Positions 33,032 to 42,417 of a stretch of DNA of 64,000 bases are shown piece by piece. Position 1 is the first letter of the stretch, and every line of letters begins with the position of its first letter. Below the pieces are notes generated by a model that saw nothing but the letters and a program-made list of their open reading frames with translations, was not told the DNA's origin and ran no database searches. The stretch is from Desulfitobacterium metallireducens DSM 15288 (lineage in GTDB: Bacteria > Bacillota > Desulfitobacteriia > Desulfitobacteriales > Desulfitobacteriaceae). The stretch lies in NCBI RefSeq assembly GCF_000231405.2, contig NZ_CP007032.1, positions 1,302,001 to 1,366,000 on the forward strand. The letters are read 5' to 3'. The position numbers and the translations under genes were made by a program.

Positions 33032-35725
33032 ATGCGACTTCGCTCTAAGCTTTTTATCGGTTTCGGATTTGTGCTTATCCTAATGGCCTTAAGTGTTTCG
33101 CTTTCAATATTCATGTTGAGGGACCAAAATAAAAGCATTAACGAACTTGTCTTAGTTCGTTATGATAAAGTGAGCTTAACAGAAGAAGTTGAAACTGAAC
33201 GGACGAATACGGCTAAGCGTATTCGAGATTTGCTCTTAGATCCCTCAATAGTAACGCCCGAAGAAATTAAGCTCATAGAGGATTCCCGTCTCAGATCGAA
33301 CCAAACCATCCAAGAATTACTGAATACAGTAGATGATAATCAAAGGAAGGAATTGCTTACAGAACTGCAGCGAGTCAATCTTATCTATGGAGAAGATATT
33401 AAAGATGTCCTTAACCTCCTTGTAGCGGGTAAAAGAGAGGAAGCAACACACTTATTCCTTACTCCGGAACAGAATCAAGTCAGATCAGATATTCAGGAGA
33501 AAAGCATTGCATTTCAAAATCTTGAACATACAGAAATGCATGATCTACTCTCACAATCTACCCAGACCTATAAAATGACAATTGTTTTGATGCTCCTCTT
33601 TCTAGTTTTGGCTCTAGTATTAGGTATGGTAGTTAGTCGATGGGCTATGCAAGGGGTTAGCCTTAGTATCCGTAGCCTATCGGAAGGGATTACTCGTGTA
33701 CGTGATCAAAATGGGCACATTCTTCGAATTGAAGATATCCCCCAAAATGAACTTGAACCGATCGGATTGGCCTATAACAGACTAGTGGATTCTATTGAAC
33801 AACATACTCAACAAGAAGAGATCTATAAACAAACGTTACAAGACACAGCCTTGCTCGAAACCAAAGTAAGCGAAATTATAATTTTATTTCAAGGAATAAG
33901 CGATTTAACGACAATGGCGAACCTTTTTTTGAACAAGATAAGTCCTATTATCAATGCGCAATTGGGCATTCTGTATCTTAGAAAAGGGGAACGTGATAAT
34001 GGATATGGAATAGGCGCAGGACACTTTTTTAGTCCGCTAGCGTCTTATGCCTGTGATCTAGACCTTTTGAAAGAACAAACTATTCAATTCGACGGAGGGC
34101 TTGTCCGACAATGTGCTCAGGATCGTCAAAAAGTATTGCTTTCCAATATTCCTGAAGATTATATTAAAATTCACTCTGGGTTAGGAGAAGCCCTGCCTCG
34201 AAATATTCTTCTTCTGCCGATTGAATTTGAGGGAGAAGTACTAGCAGTTCTGGAGTTTGCGTCTTTCCATATCTTTTCTATATTTGAGCAAAAGCTACTC
34301 GAACGTATCACAGGAATCCTTGGAATTGCTCTTCATAGTGTCGCTCAACAGATGCAAGTGAAGAGGCTTCTCGAACAATCCCAAACGTTAACCGAAGAAT
34401 TGCAGGTTCAGTCTGAAGAACTGCAATTACAGCATGAAGAGCTTAGAAGTACCAATGAGCAACTGGAAAAACAGAATAGAGAGTCGGAGGTTAAAACTCG
34501 GGAAATTGAGAAAGTATCGCAATTCAAGTCTGAATTCTTGGCAAATATGTCACATGAATTAAGGACGCCCCTTAATAGTATGTTAATCCTTGCTCAGACT
34601 TTGGCTGATAATAAATATGGAAATTTAACGATAAAGCAAGTGGAATATGCATCTACCATTCATTCTGCAGGAAAGGATTTACTCGACTTAATTAATGATA
34701 TTTTGGATTTATCTAAAGTGGAATCTGGAAAAATGAATATTGTATTCAGTGAAGTGAGTTTGAATGAATTGCAGAAGGAGATGGAGTGTCAGTTTTCTCC
34801 TGTAGCACATCAAAAAGGGCTATCCTTTGAAATTAAAATCTCACCTGACCTTCCTCAAATATTTACTACGGATAAGCAACACGTTCTGCAGATTCTTAAA
34901 AATCTTCTATCCAATGCCTTTAAGTTTACGGATAAGGGTCATATTGAACTCAAATTTTATCAACCCTCTGAAAAAAGGATATTACGGGAGGAATTAAGAG
35001 GAACCTCGGTACTTGCGCTTTCTGTTACCGATACAGGAATGGGTATCCCGAAAGAGATGCAGGAGCCAATATTTGAAGTCTTTCGTCAAGTCGATGGAAC
35101 CATGAGCCGAAAGTATGGGGGTACCGGCTTGGGATTATCCATTAGCCGTGAGTTAGCTCATTTATTAGGCGGGACGATTAAGCTACAAAGTGAAGTCGGA
35201 AAAGGAAGCATTTTTACCCTTTACATCCCTATTGCAGTGTCAACGCAACTTCAAAAGGAGATTCCTGTTTTAGATCAGGTTGCCACTTCTACCGAACCAC
35301 TTCTAGAAGATTCCGAAACAATGGTTCCGAATTCGGTCTCACTCGAGGGGAAAACAATTTTGATTGTGGATGATGATATGCGCAATATTTTTGCCTTGAC
35401 CTCTCTCCTGGAATCCAACAATATGAATGCCCTTTTTGCTGAAAATGGTCGAGACGCACTTGAAGTGCTTTCCAATCATGCAGAGATTGACTTGATACTC
35501 ATGGATATCATGATGCCTGAAATGGATGGGTATGAGACAATGCGGGTCATCCGTCAGAATGAAGAATACATAACTTTGCCCATCATCGCTCTCACGGCAA
35601 AAGTTATGAAAAATGACCGGGAGAAGTGCCTGGAAGCAGGAGCCTCAGATTATATTCAAAAACCGGTTAATGCAGAACAACTCATTTCTCTGATGCGAGT
35701 ATGGCTCTATGAGAGGGGGGCTTAA
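33032..35725 (+). CDS. hybrid sensor histidine kinase (4HB-HAMP-GAF-HisKA-HATPase-REC)
   Basis: 897 residues. Membrane span 1 at about 8-28, an extracellular helical bundle like the 4HB domain of chemoreceptors (about 30-180), span 2 at 183-203, HAMP to about 260, GAF-like domain 285-440, a Gln/Glu-rich coiled coil 445-500, HisKA with NMSHELRTP (H508), HATPase with NLLSNAFKFT, DTGMGIP and GGTGLGLSI, and a C-terminal receiver with phospho-acceptor D825 (LMDIMMPEMDG). Heads a three-gene signalling cluster with cheR and a second kinase; the cheR start lies inside its last codons. The signal is unknown. ATG after GGAGGAC. Confidence 0.92.
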   Translation: MRLRSKLFIGFGFVLILMALSVSLSIFMLRDQNKSINELVLVRYDKVSLTEEVETERTNTAKRIRDLLLDPSIVTPEEIKLIEDSRLRSNQTIQELLNTVDDNQRKELLTELQRVNLIYGEDIKDVLNLLVAGKREEATHLFLTPEQNQVRSDIQEKSIAFQNLEHTEMHDLLSQSTQTYKMTIVLMLLFLVLALVLGMVVSRWAMQGVSLSIRSLSEGITRVRDQNGHILRIEDIPQNELEPIGLAYNRLVDSIEQHTQQEEIYKQTLQDTALLETKVSEIIILFQGISDLTTMANLFLNKISPIINAQLGILYLRKGERDNGYGIGAGHFFSPLASYACDLDLLKEQTIQFDGGLVRQCAQDRQKVLLSNIPEDYIKIHSGLGEALPRNILLLPIEFEGEVLAVLEFASFHIFSIFEQKLLERITGILGIALHSVAQQMQVKRLLEQSQTLTEELQVQSEELQLQHEELRSTNEQLEKQNRESEVKTREIEKVSQFKSEFLANMSHELRTPLNSMLILAQTLADNKYGNLTIKQVEYASTIHSAGKDLLDLINDILDLSKVESGKMNIVFSEVSLNELQKEMECQFSPVAHQKGLSFEIKISPDLPQIFTTDKQHVLQILKNLLSNAFKFTDKGHIELKFYQPSEKRILREELRGTSVLALSVTDTGMGIPKEMQEPIFEVFRQVDGTMSRKYGGTGLGLSISRELAHLLGGTIKLQSEVGKGSIFTLYIPIAVSTQLQKEIPVLDQVATSTEPLLEDSETMVPNSVSLEGKTILIVDDDMRNIFALTSLLESNNMNALFAENGRDALEVLSNHAEIDLILMDIMMPEMDGYETMRVIRQNEEYITLPIIALTAKVMKNDREKCLEAGASDYIQKPVNAEQLISLMRVWLYERGA

Positions 35726-36560
35726 GATTAGTAAACCTTCAAATAATGAGCTTGAAACCCTCGAAATTGAACTTCTATTAGAAGGAATTTATCGTTATTA
35801 CGGTTACGATTTTCGGAACTATACTGCTCCTTACCTCCAACGTCGAGTGAAACACCGGTTACAGGTTGAGAACTTACCGAGTATATCAAGATTGCAAGAA
35901 CTAGTGCTACATGATCCTCGTATGATGAGAAAACTATTTGGAGATTTTACAATTAATGTTACAGAAATGTTCCGCGATCCCGATTTTTTCCTTTCTTTAA
36001 GAATTAACGTAATCCCTACCCTAAAGAAGTTAACGCGTATCCGAATCTGGCAGGCTGGATGTTCTACAGGTGAGGAATCTTATTCATTAGCGATTCTTCT
36101 GCGTGAAGAAGGGCTCGCAAGTAAAGTTAAGATTTATGCTACAGATATAAATGAGGCGACGCTTGAAGAAGCCAAAAAAGGATCTTTTCCCATTGCCTCT
36201 ATGCAAAAATGCACTCGAAACTATATTGAGGCCGGGGGAAAGAACGCTTTTTCTAAATATTACATGGTAGATGGTGAACATGTAATTTTTGATCCCACAC
36301 TTGCAGAGTCGATCATCTTTGCCCAACATGATTTAGTAAATGACCAATCATTTAATGAATTTGACTTGATTCTTTGCCGGAATGTAATGATTTATTTTAA
36401 TAAACAACTTCAGAAACAGGTTCATAGACTGCTGCTTGAAAGCCTGAAGACCTCAGGGTTTCTAGGACTTGGAAATAAAGAAGCGCTTATCTTATCAGCC
36501 CAGATTCCATGTTACGAGCCCGTAGATTTAAAAGCTAAAATCTTTCGGAAGATAATATAG
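35709..36560 (+). CDS. CheR-type protein-glutamate methyltransferase
   Basis: 283 residues. N-terminal helical CheR domain (IYRYYGYDFRNYTAPYLQRRVKHRL), the NVTEMFRDPDFF segment, then the SAM-binding fold with WQAGCSTGEESYSLAI, YATDIN and LILCRNVMIYF. CheR methylates Glu residues on chemoreceptors. No receptor with methylation helices or CheB esterase is in the window, so the target may be the neighbouring kinase. The ATG at 35709 overlaps the kinase gene by 17 bp and lacks a ribosome site, while GAGGGGGG (35713-35720) would suit the ATT at 35727. N-terminus uncertain by six residues. Confidence 0.88.
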   Translation: MRGGLKISKPSNNELETLEIELLLEGIYRYYGYDFRNYTAPYLQRRVKHRLQVENLPSISRLQELVLHDPRMMRKLFGDFTINVTEMFRDPDFFLSLRINVIPTLKKLTRIRIWQAGCSTGEESYSLAILLREEGLASKVKIYATDINEATLEEAKKGSFPIASMQKCTRNYIEAGGKNAFSKYYMVDGEHVIFDPTLAESIIFAQHDLVNDQSFNEFDLILCRNVMIYFNKQLQKQVHRLLLESLKTSGFLGLGNKEALILSAQIPCYEPVDLKAKIFRKII

Positions 36561-36582
36561 AAAAGAGGCAGATTGTCGTACT

Positions 36583-38514
36583 GTGAGTATACGCAAAGCA
36601 GAAAAAAGCCAAGTCAATATTTTACTAGTCGATGATCATCCGGAAAATCTAATGGCTTTAGAGGCTGTCCTGTCATCCGCTGAATATCAGGTGATCAAAG
36701 CAACCTCTGGTGAGGAAGCCTTAAAATGGGTTTTAAAAGAAGAGTTCGCAGTTATTCTGCTAGATGTTCAAATGCCAAATTTAGATGGTTTTGAGACAGC
36801 TCGTTTAATTAAACGGAGAAAAAAGTCGAAGGATATCCCCATTATTTTTATTACTGCACTCAGTCAAGCCTCAGAACATGTTCAGAAAGGATATTCTTCG
36901 GGCGGAATTGACTATATTTTCAAGCCTTTTGAACCGGCTGTCTTGATTAAGAAAGTTGAGGGTTTTATAAAGATTTATCAGACCCAAGCCCGAATTAAAA
37001 CTCAAAGTCATCTCTTACAGCAGCATGCCACTGAACTTGAAGATCTTAACCAAGAACTTAAATCTACCACCGCCGCTTTAAGAAAGGCAGAAGCATTAGC
37101 CCGAGCTATTTATGATGTATCAGTTGATACTATTTTAGCCATTGATTCGCAAAGACGTATTGTCAATGCGAATTCAGCAACCAAAGCAATATTTGGTTAT
37201 CAGTCTAGTGAAATTATCGGTAAAGAGGCTTCTCAACTTATTCCTGAACTAGAGCAGTCCCTTGCAGCAGATAATACTAAGCTACTGTGTACGATAGGGT
37301 TACCTAAAAAGGGAAAGCCCATCCCTATTGAAATTTCGTTAGGAAAGGCCATTTTAGATGATCAATACCTAATCGTTTGCTCTATTCGAGATATCACAGA
37401 ACGTCAGGAAATCGAGAAAGCGCGCAATGAACAATATGAACTATTAGAAAAACTTGTTCAGGAACGAACCTTGGAACTATGTGCATCTAACGAAAAACTT
37501 CAACTTTCTGAGCAACTTTTTCACAAAACGTTTGAGTTCAGCCCTAACTTAATGGTAATTCAATCCATGAAGGATGGCCGTTTGGTTGATGTTAATGAAA
37601 GTTGGGAGAATATCACGGGATATCGGCTTGAAGAGGTTGAAAATCTCAATCCAGAAATGTTTAAATTTATAGAAGGTAATGCTATTATGTTATTTCCTCA
37701 GGAAGAATTACTTCGTAATGTTCGTATAACTTATGAGACAAAGTCGGGCATGATACGGGATGGTCTCTTATCAACTGAGGTTCTAAAATTAAAAGGGGAG
37801 AGATGCTTGCTTTGGGTGGTCACTGATATTACAGAGCGTTTACACCTTGAGAAGGAAATGGCTCGTTTAGATCGTCTTGATTTGATTGGTGAAATGGCTG
37901 CTGGGATTGCCCATGAAATTAGAAATCCGATGACCACAGTCCGTGGTTTTTTACAAATGATGAAGGCACGTCCACAGCATAACGAAAATCAAGAATACTT
38001 TGAATTGATGATGAGTGAACTCGATCGAGCGAACTCTATCATTACGGAATTTCTTACGCTTTCGAAAAACCAGGCTGTAGAATTAAAGATGGATGATATT
38101 AATGTTCTTCTTAAAACCCTTTTTCCTTTAATTCAAGCGGATGCCTTCAATCATATGAATGACGTTCGGATGGAGCTTGAGGAGATCCCGAATCTAATGC
38201 TTGATCAACGAGAAATTCGCCAGATGATTCTTAACTTAGCCCGGAATGGGATTGATGCGATGCGACCTGGAGGAATTCTCAGTTTGCGGACCTTTTGTGT
38301 GGATAATGAAGTTGTCTTGGAGGTACAGGATCAGGGATCTGGTATAGAGTCTGACGTTCTTGAGAAATTGGGCAATCCTTTCTTTACGACAAAAGAGAAT
38401 GGAACAGGATTAGGTCTTGCCGTTTGCTTCAGGATTGCCGAAAAACATAAAGCTCGGATTTCAATTAAGACCTCTTCTCAGGGAACTACTTTTGATGTGC
38501 ATTTCCCTACCTAA
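36583..38514 (+). CDS. response regulator-PAS-PAS-histidine kinase
   Basis: 643 residues. N-terminal receiver (ILLVDDHPENL, D61 in LLDVQMPNLDGF, FKPF), a coiled coil at about 140-170, PAS domain 1 (about 172-290), PAS domain 2 (about 305-425), HisKA with GIAHEIRNPMTTVRGFLQ (H444) and HATPase (NLARNGIDAM, DQGSGI, GTGLGLAV). The HisKA sequence is of the sporulation-kinase type (KinA/KinE-like), so Spo0A input is possible. The receiver probably takes phosphate from the upstream hybrid kinase. GTG start; the ribosome site AAGAGG is 14 bp away, so the start is less certain. Soluble. Strong terminator follows. Confidence 0.88.
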   Translation: MSIRKAEKSQVNILLVDDHPENLMALEAVLSSAEYQVIKATSGEEALKWVLKEEFAVILLDVQMPNLDGFETARLIKRRKKSKDIPIIFITALSQASEHVQKGYSSGGIDYIFKPFEPAVLIKKVEGFIKIYQTQARIKTQSHLLQQHATELEDLNQELKSTTAALRKAEALARAIYDVSVDTILAIDSQRRIVNANSATKAIFGYQSSEIIGKEASQLIPELEQSLAADNTKLLCTIGLPKKGKPIPIEISLGKAILDDQYLIVCSIRDITERQEIEKARNEQYELLEKLVQERTLELCASNEKLQLSEQLFHKTFEFSPNLMVIQSMKDGRLVDVNESWENITGYRLEEVENLNPEMFKFIEGNAIMLFPQEELLRNVRITYETKSGMIRDGLLSTEVLKLKGERCLLWVVTDITERLHLEKEMARLDRLDLIGEMAAGIAHEIRNPMTTVRGFLQMMKARPQHNENQEYFELMMSELDRANSIITEFLTLSKNQAVELKMDDINVLLKTLFPLIQADAFNHMNDVRMELEEIPNLMLDQREIRQMILNLARNGIDAMRPGGILSLRTFCVDNEVVLEVQDQGSGIESDVLEKLGNPFFTTKENGTGLGLAVCFRIAEKHKARISIKTSSQGTTFDVHFPT

Positions 38515-38542
38515 AAAAGCTCAGCTGAGGCTGAGCTTTTTT
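38513..38542 (+). terminator. intrinsic terminator of the signalling cluster
   Basis: AAAAAAGCTCAGC / GCTGAGCTTTTTT with a TGAG loop, directly at the stop codon. Confidence 0.9.
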
Positions 38543-38617
38543 AATGATCAGAAATAAAATTTAGGGGTTAACAATGTTATAATCTAGCTATGTTTAATGG
38601 TTATGAGGTGTTAAATT

Positions 38618-39787
38618 ATGAGCGATGTTTTTAACTCACGTCAGATAATTCATGTCGATATGGATGCTTTCTATGCCTCAGTGGAGCAACGAGATGATCC
38701 TTCTCTTCAGGGACGTCCAGTTGTTGTCGGGGGTAAGCCAGATAGACGTGGTGTTGTTTCAGCAGCTTCCTATGAAGCGCGCCAGGCAGGAATTCATTCA
38801 GCAATGCCCTTAACAGAAGCTTATCGTCGTTGCCCTAAGGCAGTTTTTTTACCGGTTAATGGAAAAAAATATTGGCAGGTATCACAGGAAATACGCGACG
38901 TTTTTCTGACGTATACTCCTTTGGTGGAACCTATATCCATTGATGAGGCTTTTTTAGATGTTACTGATTCAATACGATTGTTTGGTTCGGCATCAGAAAT
39001 CGCTCGAGAGATTAAAGAACGTATTAAGAACGAAATCAATCTCATTGCTTCTATTGGTGTTGCAAGTAATAAATTTTTAGCAAAAATTTCTTCAGACTTG
39101 GAGAAACCCAATGGATTTGTTGTGGTGAATCCTGATAGAGTGCAAGAGTTTCTTGACCCTTTGTCCGTTGAGCGGATCTGGGGAGTGGGAGATAAAATGG
39201 CGGAGCGTCTTCATGGTTTAAATATTCACACCATATGTGAGTTAAGGCAGATTGAACAAGATTATCTCACTCATATCTTTGGTACTTGGGGTAATCAGAT
39301 CTATGCTTTGGCACGAGGTATTGATGATCGACCTGTAGTAAGTGAGAAAGAAGCAAAATCAATCGGGCGAGAAACAACTTTCGATGATGACCTTGCCGAC
39401 CGTGAAGTATTAGGAACTATTTTACTCGAGCTTGCTTGTGATATCGCTCAAAGCCTTCGCAAAGAGCAAATGAAAGGGAAAACGGTTACCCTTAAAGTTC
39501 GCTATTCTGATTTTCGTACAATTTCTCGCTCCCACACATTAAACAAAGCGACTAATCTGGAAGACATTATCTATCAAGAAGCATGTCAACTTCTCCAGGA
39601 AGTATCATTAAAACAAGCTATTCGCTTAATTGGGATAACTCTTCATCATCTAATACGTCAGGATGAAGTACAGCTCGCTCTTTTTGATGAACCTGAAAAA
39701 AAACGTGAAAGGTTAGTCAAAGTGATTGATTCTATAAAAGAAAAATATGGAGATAGCAGTATTACACGAGCGCGATTGCTGCACTGA
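38618..39787 (+). CDS. dinB: DNA polymerase IV (Y-family)
   Basis: 389-residue translesion polymerase. Palm motifs HVDMDAFYASVEQRD and SIDEAFLDVT carry the catalytic acids; SYEAR and the thumb HhH (VERIWGVGDKMAERL) are typical. The little-finger domain is followed by QLALFD (about residue 367), a beta-clamp binding peptide. No LexA-type box is visible before it. ATG with GAGGTG. Monocistronic. Confidence 0.95.
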   Translation: MSDVFNSRQIIHVDMDAFYASVEQRDDPSLQGRPVVVGGKPDRRGVVSAASYEARQAGIHSAMPLTEAYRRCPKAVFLPVNGKKYWQVSQEIRDVFLTYTPLVEPISIDEAFLDVTDSIRLFGSASEIAREIKERIKNEINLIASIGVASNKFLAKISSDLEKPNGFVVVNPDRVQEFLDPLSVERIWGVGDKMAERLHGLNIHTICELRQIEQDYLTHIFGTWGNQIYALARGIDDRPVVSEKEAKSIGRETTFDDDLADREVLGTILLELACDIAQSLRKEQMKGKTVTLKVRYSDFRTISRSHTLNKATNLEDIIYQEACQLLQEVSLKQAIRLIGITLHHLIRQDEVQLALFDEPEKKRERLVKVIDSIKEKYGDSSITRARLLH

Positions 39788-39914
39788 GAAGAGAAAACTA
39801 AATGGTCTTTTTCCAGACAACTCCACAAGGATTTTTAGGCTTTCTGTCGAAATAGTTTTTAATCATTATCGACGGACATGGAGTGAATAATCTTAGGAAG
39901 TGGAGTTATTAAGG

Positions 39915-41081
39915 ATGAAGAAAATACTCACATCGATACTTTGCCTCAGCTTAATGGGAACAACTTTACAAGTCTATCCCGTTCAAGCGAGTAATTTGCA
40001 AGACCAGCTGCAACAATATGAGTCTCAGTATAATCAGTTAAATACACAATTAGCAGGACAGAAGCAAGAGACATCTAGTGCATCCGCTCAGGCGTCAGCC
40101 CTTCAACAATCGATCCAAACTTTAAATGAAAGTATCTCTGCTTATCAAAAGGAATTAAATATAGAACAAAAAAATTTAAAAGCCCTTGAGAATAAACAAA
40201 AAGAACTTGAAACCGAACGTGAAAATCATGTCGAAGCTTTAGGACAATACATACGAACAAGCTATGAAGAAGGAGCATCAAGTTATCTCCAAGTTCTTTT
40301 TCAGGCGAGTAGTTTAACTGATTTTTTAACTCGTCTGGAAGATGTATCGACGATCATTAATACTTATAGTAAACTGCAACTGGATCTAACACAGATCAAT
40401 CAAGATTTATCGACACAAGAAGCTCAAATTAAAGAAAAAAGCGGTTCACTTCAAGATCTGCTTCAAGCGAAAACCCAGAGTCAGCAGACTGTTCAAGTGG
40501 CTCTCGATAAGCAAAAAACACTTGTTGCTCAATTGAGCGCACAGGAAAAATCAACCTATCGGGCAAGATTGAATGCTAAATCGAATGTGGATCGAGTTCA
40601 GCAGTTAATCGCTCAGCAAGAGTTAGAGGCACGTTTAGCCGCCCAAAGCCCAATCTCAGATGGAGGGACCAGCTCTACTGGAAGCTCGAGTGGATCTGAG
40701 CCAGTTGCTGTATCTGGGGGGGCTCAGTCCATTCTTAGTTACGCTTCACAGTTTTTGGGTACGCCTTATGTTTGGGGCGGAACAAGTCCAAGTGGCTTTG
40801 ATTGTTCCGGTTTTACGCAATATGTTTTCCACCATGCGGGTATTAACTTGTCTCGGACTTCTCAGTCTCAATATAACCAGGGAACCGCAGTTTCTCGTTC
40901 AAACTTGCAACCAGGAGATCTCGTTTTCTTTACAACGTATGGTTCAGGTGCCACTCATGTGGGAATCTATGCCGGAAATAATACGATGATTGATTCTTCG
41001 AACGGTGGAGTAACCTACGAGAATATGAATAATTCTTATTGGTCACCTCGCTATCTTGGAGCTCGTCGCATAATAAGTTAG
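39915..41081 (+). CDS. secreted NlpC/P60 endopeptidase with coiled-coil domain
   Basis: 388 residues. Signal peptide ends VQA-SN (about residue 26). Residues 30-245 form a long coiled coil rich in Gln/Glu, like PcsB and the CwlO-type enzymes whose coiled coils contact FtsEX. A Gly/Ser linker leads to the NlpC/P60 domain (270-388): catalytic Cys297 in DCSGFTQ, HVGIYAG with the His, and a third polar residue in the strand after. It cleaves the D-Glu to diamino acid bond in wall peptides. ATG at 39915 after GTGGAG; the GTG at 39900 is unlikely. Confidence 0.92.
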   Translation: MKKILTSILCLSLMGTTLQVYPVQASNLQDQLQQYESQYNQLNTQLAGQKQETSSASAQASALQQSIQTLNESISAYQKELNIEQKNLKALENKQKELETERENHVEALGQYIRTSYEEGASSYLQVLFQASSLTDFLTRLEDVSTIINTYSKLQLDLTQINQDLSTQEAQIKEKSGSLQDLLQAKTQSQQTVQVALDKQKTLVAQLSAQEKSTYRARLNAKSNVDRVQQLIAQQELEARLAAQSPISDGGTSSTGSSSGSEPVAVSGGAQSILSYASQFLGTPYVWGGTSPSGFDCSGFTQYVFHHAGINLSRTSQSQYNQGTAVSRSNLQPGDLVFFTTYGSGATHVGIYAGNNTMIDSSNGGVTYENMNNSYWSPRYLGARRIIS

Positions 41082-41204
41082 AGATTGTCCGACACAACTT
41101 ACCATATAATGGAAGTAATAGACACCTTTTTCCAAGGATTTTTGAATCCGAATGAGGAACTCTTCATTACTTGAATTCAAAAACCTTGAAAGGGGTGTAT
41201 GAGG

Positions 41205-42119
41205 ATGTTTCGAAAGAATGCGAGTGAAATCCTCGGGATGAATCGTCGTATTGGGTTATTGCGGGAAAGGTATAAGAAGATAAGCACTCCACATGAAGCA
41301 CGCTTTCTCCTTCATCAGACTATTGAGTTCTTAATTTCCGTTGACAAGATTGTGCTTCAAAATTTCATTCTTGACTTAAGGCAGAATGCGACAGATTTAA
41401 AATTTAAACATTATCGTGCACGTTGCCAATATATCCTGATTCCACCTGAAGATGCTTTGACATTTTGGATTAATCACGTCTTGGGACATTGCCCAGAGGG
41501 ATCACGCTTTGCATATTTTGAAGGGGAAATTCTTGAATTGCTAAAGATATTGGAAACGGTCCGGATTAAGGAAGATCAACCTTTTCTTTCCCTTCATAAA
41601 GAAATTTCTGTAGCCTTTAAGATTTTCAAAGACAATTACCCAGGATTTTTAGCAGGTCTTACAAGAGAACCCCTTCTAATTCCTGTTATGGATTTTAGCC
41701 TTCAAGGTGAAGCAGTAGTGGGTTGTCCACAACATCATTGCTTTGCGCTTTTTGCATCTTCAACTGATATGGAGCATTCACTAGTCACTATTCTCCAGTC
41801 CTTAGTTCATATCTTCCATTATTATTTGACTGAGGATTTTGAAGTACTCCCTCCAGGTTTTGATAATTTGCAAGGTGAGCTTTCAGAGGAATCTATAGCT
41901 TTACAAGCTCTGAATGCAGAGTCCTTTACCGAAACAATTACGGCTTCCCTCCTCTATGATACAGAATATATGTCACTTGTCGCATATATGGAATTTAGTC
42001 ATCAACAACATGAAGCGATCAAACAATATTTAATGTGGTTGCAAAACATGTTTTTTAATGGACTTGGAGAAAATGTAAAAAAGTTGATAGAGGAGCATCA
42101 TCAGAAACTTCACGCATGA
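41205..42119 (+). CDS. protein of unknown function, alpha-helical
   Basis: 304 residues, soluble, no signal peptide. Mixed helical composition with His-rich stretches (CPQHHCFALF, EFSHQQHEAIKQY, EEHHQKLHA) that might bind metal, but no known motif set is complete. The N-terminus is basic (FRKNASEILGMNRRIGLLRERYKK). I recognise no family. ATG 41205 is 8 bp after AGGGGT; the ATG at 41199 is nearly on top of it. It stands alone, with a terminator after it. Confidence 0.7.
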   Translation: MFRKNASEILGMNRRIGLLRERYKKISTPHEARFLLHQTIEFLISVDKIVLQNFILDLRQNATDLKFKHYRARCQYILIPPEDALTFWINHVLGHCPEGSRFAYFEGEILELLKILETVRIKEDQPFLSLHKEISVAFKIFKDNYPGFLAGLTREPLLIPVMDFSLQGEAVVGCPQHHCFALFASSTDMEHSLVTILQSLVHIFHYYLTEDFEVLPPGFDNLQGELSEESIALQALNAESFTETITASLLYDTEYMSLVAYMEFSHQQHEAIKQYLMWLQNMFFNGLGENVKKLIEEHHQKLHA

Positions 42120-42127
42120 TCCTTATC

Positions 42128-42161
42128 ACGGCCTGATTAGTATAATCAGACCGTTTTTTAT
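42128..42161 (+). terminator. intrinsic terminator after the unknown gene
   Basis: ACGG-CTGATTA / TAATCAG-CCGT with one internal mismatch and a GTA loop, then TTTTTTATC. Confidence 0.85.
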
Positions 42162-42200
42162 CTAGTTCTTGGTAATTTTCTAAGGGGCTTCAGTTAAGAA

Positions 42201-42240
42201 AAACAGAAACTCCTGCTAATTCAGCAGGAGTTTCTGTTTT
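42201..42240. terminator. second, bidirectional hairpin terminator
   Basis: Perfect 17-bp inverted repeat AAACAGAAACTCCTGCT / AGCAGGAGTTTCTGTTT with an AATTC loop, T run on one side and A run on the other. It insulates glgP from upstream transcription. The rest of 42243-42417 holds only a direct repeat ACGTTAAT (42362 and 42379) near the glgP ribosome site. Confidence 0.8.
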
Positions 42241-42417
42241 TCTACGGCTAATAGTGTTTTTTTTCCGTACCCATGAGGAGAACAAAACGATATAATCAAA
42301 TATGAATTACCAATAAAACCCATTTAGCATAATCTGCCCTCTCATTAATAAACATGTTAGTACGTTAATTTTTTAGTAACGTTAATGATCTTCGCAAAAT
42401 TAAGAGGGGGAGTCTGC

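Noticed and set aside
38543-38617. LexA/SOS box ahead of dinB
   Set aside because: No GAAC-N4-GTTC palindrome in the region; only a TATAAT without a good -35.
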